The notes beneath the pieces are model-generated. The model was not told the DNA's origin. It saw only the letters and a program-made list of their open reading frames with translations, and made no database searches. From Hygrocybe punicea (taxonomy: Eukaryota; Basidiomycota; Agaricomycetes; Agaricales; Hygrophoraceae), in the NCBI GenBank assembly GCA_963556145.1, contig OY744467.1:744001-808000 (forward strand): a stretch of 64,000 nt of DNA, written 5' to 3'. The translations under genes and the position numbers were made by a program. Below are positions 54,651 to 64,000 of this stretch, piece after piece. Within the stretch, counting starts at the first letter, position 1, and each line of letters begins with the position of its first letter.

Positions 54651-56478
54651 TGCCCAAGGCAAGCCGTCCTCAACATACCAAGCTTCTGCTCCAGGCATTT
54701 ACTCAGTACTGGCACCTGTCTCAAGATCTCCAAACGAGACGGAAGGCCATTGCGAAACAACTGCAGGTGTCCGAGACAAACTAGCCTGTTGATCTTGCAC
54801 CTTTGGCGAGGGATCCTGTATCCGAGGTCAGCCTGTTCAATCTTGCTGAACTCACCTCCCTTTCCTCTGGAATAGAAGACAACACCAATGCCAGCACATC
54901 CAGCACATCCTCAGGCTCCCTCTCAAGTGACTGGTCATTTGATGCTGACAGTTGGTCGAGTGCCTCAAACTCTGACTCCGAGTTGGAGGATGCCATTCCA
55001 CCAGCCTTGGATAATGGTGATTTCACTGTTACTCACCTACACGGCATCGACAGCAACTCGGACAACGATCTTGATTCTGGCTGGGATGGAGACGATGAAT
55101 CCGATGGGCTGGGCAGTGGGGATAGCTGTTGTACGATCAGGAACTTTGTTGTGGACGAGATCAACAACATGCATGCTCACCGATATGAAACACCTTGCCA
55201 TCGAATTCCCCGTGCCCCCCCATATCTCCACCATGTCCTCACTGTCTTAAAATATAGCCGACCAGACCATTTTCGACAAGCTCTGCAAGTTTCCCAAACT
55301 ACATTTGACACCATCCTGCAGCGCATATCTGGTGACCCTGTGTTTGAAAACCAGTCCAATCAGTTCCAAATGCTGGTTGAGGAACAATTGGCCATTACAC
55401 TCTACCGCTTCGGTCACAATGGAAATGCCGCGAGCCATCAATCAGTTGCTAACTGGGCCGGTGTGGGTAAAGGAACAGTCACCTTAGCGACTCGACGAGT
55501 GATGACAGCCATTTTGCGCCCAGACTTCATGCGTGAGGCTGTTCGTATGTCCAATGACAGGGAGAAGGAAGCTGCAAAGGAATGGGTCGCAGCGCATTCT
55601 TGTGAAGCATGGCAGAATGGTTGGTGTATGGTTTATGGAACTCTGGTGCCGCTCTATGCTCGTCCCTATTGGTATGGATCAAGCTATTTTGATCAGAAGA
55701 GCAACTATTCCATGAATGTGCAGGTGAGCACTCGGATAAATGTCTGAAGACAGGATTGACATTACCATCTAGATTGTATTGTTGCCTAACCTCTGTATCA
55801 TTGACTTCGGCTATGGTTTCACTGGTAGCATTCATGACTCGACAGTGTGGAATGAAACTCGAATGGCAAAAGAGCACAATGACTTGTTGGAGGATGGTGA
55901 CTGGATCTGGGCTGATTCTGCGTATCCGGTGCGTCTTCTCTTAATTTGAGTCGTTGTCTGACACCGTGACAAAGATCCAGGTCTGGCTGGTCGCTCCATA
56001 CAAGAAACCAGAGGCTGACAGACCAGAGAACACTCGATTCAACAACCATGTCTCCATGGTCCGCATTCATTCAGAACACACTATAGGCTTTCTCAAGGGT
56101 CGCTTTGCATCACTCAAACACCTTCGCATCAACATCGTTAATGAAGCCACCCACATTTTTGCAACATATTGGATTTCTGCATGCATTGGCCTTCATTGCT
56201 TTGCAATGATGTGTGAAGACAACGAGAACCCAGACCATGATAATGCTGATGCTGGCTACCACAACCCCTTCATTGATGAAGGCCTATCTTCTGGACCATC
56301 CGATACTGAAAATGAATGCTTTTGCAGCCGTACAGCATACTCACGAGCAACCCAGAGACTTTGTAAGGCTAAAGCAAAGTGTGAAAGGATCAAGCAACAA
56401 CTCTTCCGTGCATTAGATGATGACTGGTGTGTACATCATATTCTTGGAACGGTGACTTTGGACATTCACTATGCCTAG
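54651..56478 (+). pseudogene. PIF/Harbinger transposase (DDE_Tnp_4)
   Basis: Three exons: 54651-55723, 55773-55930 and 55977-56478. The protein begins MPKASRPQHTKLLLQAFTQY. After an acidic linker it has VLTVLKYSRPDHFRQALQVS, FGHNGNAASHQSVANWAGVG (helix-turn-helix-like) and then the DDE domain. The DDE domain reads YGTLVPLYARPYWYG, NLCIIDFGYGFTGSIHDSTV, WIWADSAYP and IHSEHTIGFLKGRF. Related transposases have D-G-T at the first site; here it is Y-G-T (TAT at 55634-55636). A TAG at 54782-54784 stands where Gln is expected. It is therefore inactive by at least two changes. Confidence 0.87.
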
Positions 56479-57985
56479 ACGTGCACATCTCTCTGCTCAT
56501 CGGTGGGGTGATCAGTTGGTAGATACAAGGGTAGATGGGGCTCCATTTGTCCTACAGAAATATTACCAAAATGAAATTCTTCACCAAGTTCGAGGTTGTG
56601 ACTACTGGTGTGAGCTGGTGAGCTGAATGCAGTGGGGGAAGAGTTTGAAGTGCCTGAAATATGATCTGTCACCACAGTGAAAGATGTTGATGTGAACGGA
56701 GTGGGCCAATGGGCCTGCAGTTGGGCTAGCCTGAACTTGTACTCGAGCCGCATCTTGTCTTGCTCCAGTCTGATCTTCTGAATCTTTAATTCTGCTTTTC
56801 GTCTGTCTCTTTCGATCTGAATACACTCCTGAGCCTTTATCCGAGCGATATCTGTGTCCTTTGTGAGTTCAAGCTGCTTGATTTTCATGTCAATGGACTT
56901 CTGCATGGTCTCTTCCTGTGCCCTGGCAACATCACTGAACTTCTCCATAACAGCACGAGTCTTCTTGCCAGTGGGTTCCTGCTTAACTACAGGCTTTGAG
57001 GTGTTTGTGCTGGACTCGGCAGCTTTCTGTTTAATGGGTAAGTGGACCTCGGCGTTGTTTTCATCTGGCTCGGTGACATCTTGTCCCTCACTAGCAACAG
57101 CTTCCCCATTGCCCTCCTCGTGACTAAGTCCGAAAGATATTGGGTCCTCATAGTCGCTGGAAGTGGCTGTCGAGTTGAGGTATCCACTCATATTGATTTC
57201 AGATCCACTGTTGCCAATTCTGACCGGTACAACATTTGGGCGCTCAGACACAAGGTCTCACATCTCGAAATACCATGGGAATGACTGGCTGATGAGCTCT
57301 AGAGAATGGGTGAGTCAGGTGAGTATTAAGATCAGTGCGTTGAACGCTCTACTGACCCCATTTGTTTGTGAACGCGTTTTTCACATCCATGTTGATCTGG
57401 TCTGCAGAAGTAATCCCTTCACCGGTGAGTCCCATCTCCTCTTTGTACTTCTGGGTATCTTTGACAAGCCTATATGATGTTTTCCAGTGACATTCAGACC
57501 CTTGCGAGAACAGATTACCAACTCACGCCTGAATCCGGTTTTTTATCTTTTGCGCCCACACGTTCTTTTCCTTCGCAGTCCGGGCTTGCTCAAATACAGG
57601 ACCATATACCGGATGGTCTCCAAAGACTCTTGCCGCCAACTCCTTGTGATGATGGGCCTCGGACAGGCCACCACCTTTGGTAGTCGACACGTTGGCACCA
57701 GGACCAGGAAAAAGGCCTTGTCGGATGATGGGGTCTTTGGCAATACAGTGAATGAGCTGCCAGGTGAGGTCCTTGTCCTTCCAGCTGTTACTTGTCAGTA
57801 CTGAAGACTTATGCATGACGAACAGACACTTTTTCATACTTGATCTTGACATCCGGCTCATCCCCGGTGTCTTTCTTGTTCTTCGGCTCATTACTTTTTG
57901 TCTCGTTGCTGGCAGCTGCTCTAGCACTGGGTATGGGTGTACACTTGCCTGTAGCTGTAGTTGGGTTCTTCACTTTCGGTGCCAT
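56475..57985 (-). pseudogene. Harbinger Myb/coiled-coil partner gene
   Basis: The start is MAPKVKNPTTATGKCTPIPS. Exons then give SWKDKDLTWQLIHCIAKDPI, a Myb/SANT-like trihelix region with FGDHPVYGPVFEQARTAKEK and a long linker. The C-terminus ends in a coiled coil of basic/acidic heptads (KSIDMKIKQLELTKDTDIAR, IQIERDRRKAELKIQKIRLE). Such Myb-like proteins help PIF transposases enter the nucleus and find ends. An in-frame TGA at 57258-57260 (WYFEM-stop-DLVSERPN) breaks it, with CGA the likely ancestor. It converges with the transposase, and the two stops overlap by 4 bp. Confidence 0.78.
57258..57260 (-). other. In-frame TGA in the Myb-like gene
   Basis: Minus-strand codons GAG ATG TGA GAC CTT. 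The family pattern expects Arg or another residue here, and one CpG transition would produce it. Confidence 0.65.
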
Positions 57986-58222
57986 GATGATAGGATAGGG
58001 GAAATAAAAAAATAAATTATATTTCATACACTAAGGAACAGATGAATCGAAAGCCGCTTCACAACACGAAGCTACTCGCGAGTCGCTTCGTCGATTCATG
58101 GATTCAGCGAGAATTGGATGTCGGAATCGATGTCTGAATTGATTTTCCAATCAGTCCCTGAATCGACCTCGAATCAGTCACTCTGACCCCTACTAATGGG
58201 CCATCAGGAAAACTCAATTTGT

Positions 58223-59237
58223 CTTATTGCTGTTTTCAAAATGCATGACATTTTTTGAAAAAATAAATCTTTGAAAGAACAAACCTATATATTTAAGAAA
58301 ATAAATCGTTGAAAGAACAAACATATATATTTACAGCCGTTTTTAATGATCTTGGCACTTTGTGAAAAATTTTGATTAAAAGAAACAATATGGACTTAGT
58401 GAAATTTTCTGTGCTCTATCTTGTATCTCATGAAATACTGCATGGATTAACATGGTTATAGAGGGAAAGTTGTACTGTTTCTCAAGGGCTATCTACTTCT
58501 ATAACTACATTTGGACAATATTTAGTATTTGGTGACTTGTAGATGAAACAAAAGGTAAACCAGTACTTTTTGACACCCAAAATGATATTGTCAAATTATG
58601 CCATCAAATGAGCTCATATGAAAAAGATTGTAGGGAGAAACTTCTTCAGTTTTTCAAGGGCTAGAAGTACAAATACCGTGTTTTTCTTCATTTTTGTGTT
58701 TTGAGCCAATATTACATCTGTACTATTTTTGATTGTATGAGGCTTGAAACACTATAAGAATCATAATTATGGGCTCAAAACACAAAAATGAAGAAAAACA
58801 CGGTATAGGTACTTCTAGCCCTTGCAAAAATGAACAATTTTCTCCCTACAATCTTGTTCATAGGAGCTCATTTGATGCCATAATTTGACAATATCATTTT
58901 GTGTCTCAAAAAATGCTGGTTTCCCTGTGATTTCATCTACAACTCACCATACACTAAATATTGTCCAAATGTAATTACAAGAGTAGAAAGCACTTGAGAA
59001 ATAGTACAACTTTCCCTCTATAACCATCTCAATCCATGCAGTATTCCATGAGATACAAGAGAAATTTCATCAAGTCCAAAAATTTTACACCTCAAATCTT
59101 TTTACAACTTTTCCACATCTTTATGAAAACAGCTGTAAAAATGGCTGTAAAAAAATAAATCTTTCAAATATATATGTTTGTTCTTTGAAAGATTTATTTT
59201 TTCAAAAAATGTCATGCATTTTGAAAACAGCAATAAG
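58223..59237. repeat. Fold-back palindrome (1015 bp)
   Basis: Two arms of about 485 and 466 bp (58223-58707 and 58772-59237) are inverted copies of each other with a 64-bp loop. The outer ends read CTTATTGCTGTTTTC and GAAAACAGCAATAAG. The inner ends read TTTTTGTGTTTTGAGCC and GGCTCAAAACACAAAAA. The arms differ by scattered substitutions and a few short indels. It has no coding capacity. It lies between the Harbinger right end and the Plavaka element. Confidence 0.88.
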
Positions 59238-59795
59238 TAATCTTATTGAATCTTAACTCGTCTTAAAATCAAAATTAAGACAATCTAAGAAAAAATTTAT
59301 TAAGACAGAAAGTTCTTGAATCCAGGAGGGTGTCACCCTTTTCTCAAGTGAAACTCTTAAGTCAAGAGAAATCAAGAAAGGTAGATTGCTTAAGATGGCT
59401 AAGCCAGAATCAAGAAGACAAATGTATGAAGAGTTCAAACCAACCAAGATGCATAAAGATAACACGACACATCATAAGAAATGGCATCAAGAAAATTCAA
59501 GATTATAATAAGATGAAAAATAAGCACATTTCAGCAAATTAAGAACCAAAACAATAGACATACTGCTGGTGAGATGGTTCAAAGCGCTTCATTGCTAGTG
59601 TTCTTGGAGAAAATGTGAGGCCATGCACTGCAGCCAGTAGCGGAGGGAAAGATGTGAAGGTCAAAGAAATTAAAGGCAATAAACGGTAGAGACAAAGCAA
59701 ATCAAGGAAAGAGTAACGGCATGAGAGGGGTATCAGGGAGCCTAATTAATGCCATCACGCAGTCATGGTGCTGGTGCCACGGCCTGAGTGGTGTG
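59238..59795. other. Intergenic, A-rich
   Basis: A-rich sequence on the plus strand with no gene recognised. The last 200 bp may be the 3' region of the Plavaka accessory gene. Confidence 0.5.
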
Positions 59796-62150
59796 TTATC
59801 CTGTTAACATAGTGGCTGATGAATAATAAGTATGTCGTGCATGCAAGAGAAAAAAACTACACTCTTCGTTGGAATCATCAGACACATCCCGGACACAGGC
59901 ACGTTTGTCCACCACATCAAGTTCATTGGTACCAGAGGTTATTGAGCCGATGTTTCGGCTGCTATTCTTGACAAATTGCTGTGCCTTGTTGACGATCTTG
60001 TCAGTTGATTGATCACGAAACTCATTGAGTGAAAGCAGATACCACCGAGTGTTAGGACCCCAGTTTGCTTCACCAAATGCAGTTGGCTTGTTTGATTCCT
60101 TGCCGGTCTCTGGATTGATTGCCCTGGTGATGGCTTTAGCCACTTTTAGACCCCCCTCGCTGTCCACCAACTTGAGAGTAACATCCCCAGCCACCCACAA
60201 GGTAAAGCCATGTTCCACCTACTGACAGGATTAGAATTTACAGCAATTACTGGAAGTTCACATACAGCTGCCACCACAAGGGCAATTGCAACTTTGTGCT
60301 TCAATTTCTTGAGTTTGGGAACTTCAATACAGCCACGGATGGGGTTGAAGTGGAAGGCAAGTGTCTGCAATATGAACTGGGAACAGAACGAACCCGGTAC
60401 TCCTGGGATCACATTAGCATCAGAAAATGACGAGGGACATGAACAATACCTCTGGGTTATTACCATCCGCTTTAGAATAAAGGAACCTGAGATTCTCCAG
60501 CATTAGCGTTGTGAATGCCACACAGTCCTCAGTAGAGTCAAAGTTGGTGCCGGTTTCAAAAAAGTGGTTGATCATTGCCAAGGCAGTAGAGTTGAAGCCT
60601 GATCGCCACTCGTAGATGCGTTGCTCAGCCTGTGGTTGATGAGGTTAAGGCAATCTGAAGACGGAGTTGACTTATGATGCAATAAAGAGCCTGTTGGGTC
60701 TCAATTTGATGCGTTATCTTCGGTTGGTTGTAGACTTGATTCCAGATAGTTTGCATGGCTCGAACACTGTCACCATCAGCAACACTCCAAGGATCATGGT
60801 AGCTAGCGACATAGCCTAGAAAGGTTGGCACAAAGGTGCGGCGCCAGCGATTGGCGTCTTGACACCCATCGGGAAGATGAGAGTTATTAAACTTCACAGC
60901 GACACGGCTAACATGGTCAGCCTTTAACTTTTTCAATGGGCGGTCATTCGCTTCAATTTTGACAAGTGCCTAGGCCAAATTTATCTTTGGTTCAATGGTC
61001 AATAGTTTATAAAAAATGACGTGCCGTGCTAGTGACCCTCTTGTTCCCTTTGATAGGACTGGACATTGCAGCTTTGCGCTCAAGACTCTCATCCTCATCC
61101 TCAAAACCACCAAGCTCATTGATGCTTCCAACAGCTGTGCTGGGTGCATTTGACGTGGCTGATGTTCCTACGCTGTTCCTAGATGTTGTCCTTGATTTGG
61201 CAGTGGTGCTAACAGCAAGCGTGGAAGAGCTTTTAATGCTCTGTGTTGTGGACCTGCTGTTGGCCGGGACATCCACCCTCCAATCCCGGATGAGTCCAGC
61301 AAGTTTTTTTTCGGAGGTGGAAGATGCCCTAAGGTTAAAAAAGAAAAGGGTAGACTCATTGAGAATGAGCATGTGATGAGCGACTTACTTGAGTTTGCCC
61401 TTGTTACCATTGTTGACCAGTCCATCGTTCTCATCATGTGTCATATCACAATCACGAGACCGATCCTAATCCATAAGCATAAACATTGCATAAACCCTGC
61501 ATGAGCGTGTAACTTGACATGTACACGTACCCTCTGTGTAATAGTTGCTTCCGTGACATGAAGTGAGTTACCATCAACACGAGTTGAATCACGAGATGGC
61601 TAAAATGGTTCCAGATAAACGTTCAAGTTCAGCGCTGATGAACTCATTCTTACCTCGTCTTTCCCCCCCCTGGTGGGTACTGCTTGACGTGCTGCATTGA
61701 TTCGCTCCCTTGCTGTGACTTTCACTTTTTTCTTCTTGGGTGTTTCGTCCTCGATGTCAGTAGGATCCCACTTCCCTCTGGCTTGAACCAGTCCAGTAGG
61801 GATGGTTCTGGCTCATTTTCATCGGGCTCATCCTCAGTATCTGGAGTGATGGTGATTTGAGCATGAGTGCTTCTACAACGAAAAGGCTGAGCATGGTGAG
61901 GTAGAGGAGCTCGTCTAGCAGGATTTTTTATCTCTATATCTTCTTCCACCATTTTATTTTTGAGGGTAGCAATGCGGTCGATTTTGTCTTGTTGTGCAAT
62001 TCGTTTGGCCTCTTTTGCTTCTTCTTGAGATTTCCTGAACTCTTGCATTTCTGCCTGGGTACATCGCTTTCGCTTTGGTACTTGCTCCCCTGGATGCTTA
62101 TTAGCATTTGAAGTGCGGGTGGCAATACGCTGCGAAGGTTGCTCAGACAT
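59796..62150 (-). CDS. Plavaka-associated accessory gene
   Basis: Exons run from MSEQPSQRIATRTSNANKHP with a basic/coiled-coil lead (KRKRCTQAEMQEFRKSQEEA). Further on come SKTRTTSRNSVGTSATSNA, GGFEDEDESLERKAAMSSPI and the conserved block WRRTF..VPTFLGYVASYHDPWSV. IWNQVYNQPKITHQIETQQA, EWRSGFNSTALAMINHFFET and FCSQFILQTLAFHFNPIRGC follow, and the C-terminal part is GEANWGPNTRWYLLSLNEFR. This arrangement is familiar as the second gene that lies head to head with agaricomycete Plavaka transposases. Its biochemical role is unknown. Exon borders near 60220, 60470, 61000 and 61430 are approximate. No certain nonsense change was seen. Confidence 0.7.
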
Positions 62151-62313
62151 GGTGATGGGAAGAAAGGAAGGTTCGTGAATTCCTGCTTTAATCATAAATT
62201 AGGTGGCGCCATCTGATTTTTGTGTGCTGGCAGGCACCTGTGCACTGGCAACCTAAGGCCTTCATTCAGCTTCATATTGACCACCTCTTCTATATTTACT
62301 CTTCTATTTTCTA

Positions 62314-64000
62314 ATGGCCTGACCTCATAATACGACTACTACAACAAGGCCTTCAAGATCCCACAATCCCAACCGCCTGCCATGTATATTTGTTGGCTGT
62401 CAGTGGTGGTTTCGAAATCAGGCAGGACTCACCAATCACATTTGTTCCCGACACTCTCAGCAACAATCCCAGCCAGCTGCTGGACCTACTCCAAGTCGCC
62501 CACTGCAGGTTCCACCATTATCACCAGTCTCTCGTCCAGAGGGACACGACAATGTCGAAGTCAACTCCCAGCATAGTAGAGTGGAAGGCGACAACCCTGA
62601 TCGAGATTTTGATATGTATAATATCAATGGAGGTACCCCCCCTGCAACTCTGAGTGCCGATATTGGTGATAGTGACAACAATCGCGTTCCGTCACCCAAT
62701 GACTCGGACCCTCCCCCAAACCTATCAAATGCTATGAAAGATTTCCATCCTTTTTTATATGGTGAGTGATCTCATGATTGCTGAATTGTTAGGCTAAGAA
62801 ATTAATCCAGGGCAGCCCTGCGACAAACTTGGCAATGACACACCACCAGATACCCCTCCTCCTCCTCGCTGGCCCCATGCCGATCCCAATGACTGGACCC
62901 CCTACTCTGACAGTGTTAGTTTTGAAACTGGCGAGTTTCTCTACTGCCATGAGCAGATGTCCGCTGGCAATATTGACCAGCTACTTGACCTCTGGGCATT
63001 GACATTGTTCAAGCACAATGACCAACCACCCTTTCGAGACTACAAAGGTTTGTATGATACCATTGACTTGACACCACTTGGTGATGTGCCCTGGCAAAGT
63101 TTTACCATGAGTTACAATGGCACACTACCGGACAGTGAAGTTCCTGCATGGATGAACAGCGGATATGATGTCTGGTACTGGGACCCTCATACGGTTGTAC
63201 ACAACATGCTTGGTAATGCTGATTTCGATGGTGAGATCGATTATGCTCCATTTTGTGAATTCGATGCCAATGGCGAACAGCAATACAAAAATTTGATGTC
63301 AGGCGACTGGGCCTGGAAACAAGCGGTAAGTCTGCTGTTATCTCACTGCACTTTCAATATCTGATTATGTTGTCTTCAAGGATATTATTGCCGAGGATCC
63401 CATCACTCACGGTGCCATGTTTGTGCCCATTATCCTTCGCAGCAACAAGACCACAGTTTCTGTTGGCACCGGAAACAATGAATATTACCCACTTTATGCG
63501 TCTATTGGAAATGTTCACAATAATGTGCGCCGTGTGCACTGCAATGCTCTTGCTTTAATAGGGTTTCTTGCCATCCCAAAGTGTAAGTCATAGTTGGTGT
63601 ATTTTGGTGAAATTGTGCTGAAAAAGACGTAGCCGATAAGAAGTACCTGAATGATGTGAATTTCTGCAAATTTTGTCGTCAGCTCTTCTATTCCTCCCTG
63701 TCCTAAATTCTTCAGTCTCTCAAGGCTGGGATGACAACTCCTGACGTTACTCGGTGCCCGGATGGCCACTTTCAACAAGTGATATATGGCCTTGGACCAT
63801 ATATTGCCGATTATCCTGAACAGGCTCTCCTTTCATGCATCGTTCAAGGCTGGTGTCCACGGTAAGTCAACCCTTGGTTTTGATTTATTTTATTCTAAAC
63901 CTTGGATTCTTAGGTGCCAAGCACCATGCCAAAACCTTGACAGCAAGCCTGACGGAGGACGCCGGTCCCATGAGCATACAGATTTGCTGGTTGAAACATT
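62314..64000 (+). pseudogene. Plavaka transposase, N-terminal part, runs off the window
   Basis: The frame begins with ATG GCC TGA (stop at codon 3, 62320-62322), then continues open with a C2H2 zinc finger CIFVGCQWWF..AGLTNHICSRH. After introns come HADPNDWTPYSDSVSFETGE, MSAGNIDQLLDLWALTLFKH, TPLGDVPWQSFTMSYNGTLP, EVPAWMNSGYDVWYWDPHTV, DWAWKQA|DIIAEDPITHGA and KTTVSVGTGNNEYYPLYASI. The last parts are IYGLGPYIADYPEQALLSCI and GGRRSHEHTD. This order is characteristic of Plavaka, a CACTA-related superfamily of mushroom genomes. The early TGA probably came from CGA. Another ATG downstream could restore translation but would lose the finger. Confidence 0.85.

Larger units (their letters stand above)
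46499..58194. mobile_element. PIF/Harbinger-type element with a nested tnp2 element
   Basis: The ends are inverted: AGTAGGGGTCAGAGT at 46499-46513 and ACTCTGACCCCTACT at 58180-58194, with similarity continuing inward (GATTYGAG). The flanks are AAT on both sides (46496-46498 and 58195-58197), a 3-bp duplication as expected for PIF/Harbinger. Outside the right end AATGGGCC continues the gypsy integrase sequence seen at 5569-5576, confirming that one target was split. Inside are a DDE_Tnp_4 transposase and a convergent Myb/coiled-coil partner gene. Without the nested 6-kb element it is about 5.7 kb. Both genes carry nonsense changes. Confidence 0.8.

Noticed and set aside
59330..59542. A 70-codon basic plus-strand frame
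   Set aside because: A-rich sequence gives Lys/Gln/Asn-rich frames by chance; no start context, domain or intron supports it.

Overview
The window looks like a piece of an agaricomycete (mushroom-forming basidiomycete) genome. The evidence is short introns of about 40-77 bp with CTAAY/CTRAY branch points, an F-box protein, a NACHT-TPR NLR-like protein, a fungal alpha-kinase, an rve-type integrase-like host gene family, beta-trefoil proteins, and Plavaka, tnp2, PIF/Harbinger, hAT and Ty3/gypsy mobile elements. No rRNA, tRNA or CRISPR array could be recognised by eye. Exon boundaries were worked out by hand from reading frames and GT..AG pairs. Gene identities come from motif recognition, not searches.

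Layout. 1-3379: non-coding, strand-asymmetric G/T-rich degenerate repeats. 3380-20985: a nest of LTR elements. It holds an 885-bp solo-type LTR, a 9.2-kb Ty3/gypsy element on the minus strand (itself hit by a 1.7-kb non-autonomous LTR element in gag and an 859-bp hAT MITE in the zinc knuckle), an rve-integrase-like gene broken by an 870-bp solo LTR, a decayed alpha-kinase gene, and a second 1.7-kb non-autonomous LTR element. 22201-35108: host and accessory genes on the minus strand (ankyrin, F-box, NACHT-TPR NLR, an HNH-like gene), with relics of duplicated NLR and HNH gene ends and a zinc-ribbon/RING fragment. A broken secreted-protein gene lies on the plus strand. 35478-45421: the most ordinary part, with a Ser/Pro-rich probably nuclear protein, glyoxalase I, an aldo-keto reductase and two beta-trefoil genes, the second fused to a Vps62-like domain. 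46113-64000: a second transposon nest. A gypsy integrase fragment holds a PIF/Harbinger element whose left end was split by a 6-kb tnp2 element. A 1-kb fold-back palindrome and the first part of a Plavaka element, running off the window, follow.

How it fits together. The three LTR elements share primer-binding-site, polypurine-tract and LTR-end sequences, so the two 1.7-kb elements are probably mobilised by the gypsy machinery. All 13 differences between paired LTRs are CpG transitions. Four of the LTR insertions have 4-bp target duplications of the form NCGN, and the only target-copy mismatches are also CpG transitions. Four unrelated transposon genes carry in-frame TGA where CGA is the likely ancestral codon. 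Together this points to CpG-methylation-driven decay of mobile DNA, and perhaps an integration preference for CpG. The NLR has 14 TPR units in perfect 138-bp register, a pattern known from fungal non-self-recognition receptors.
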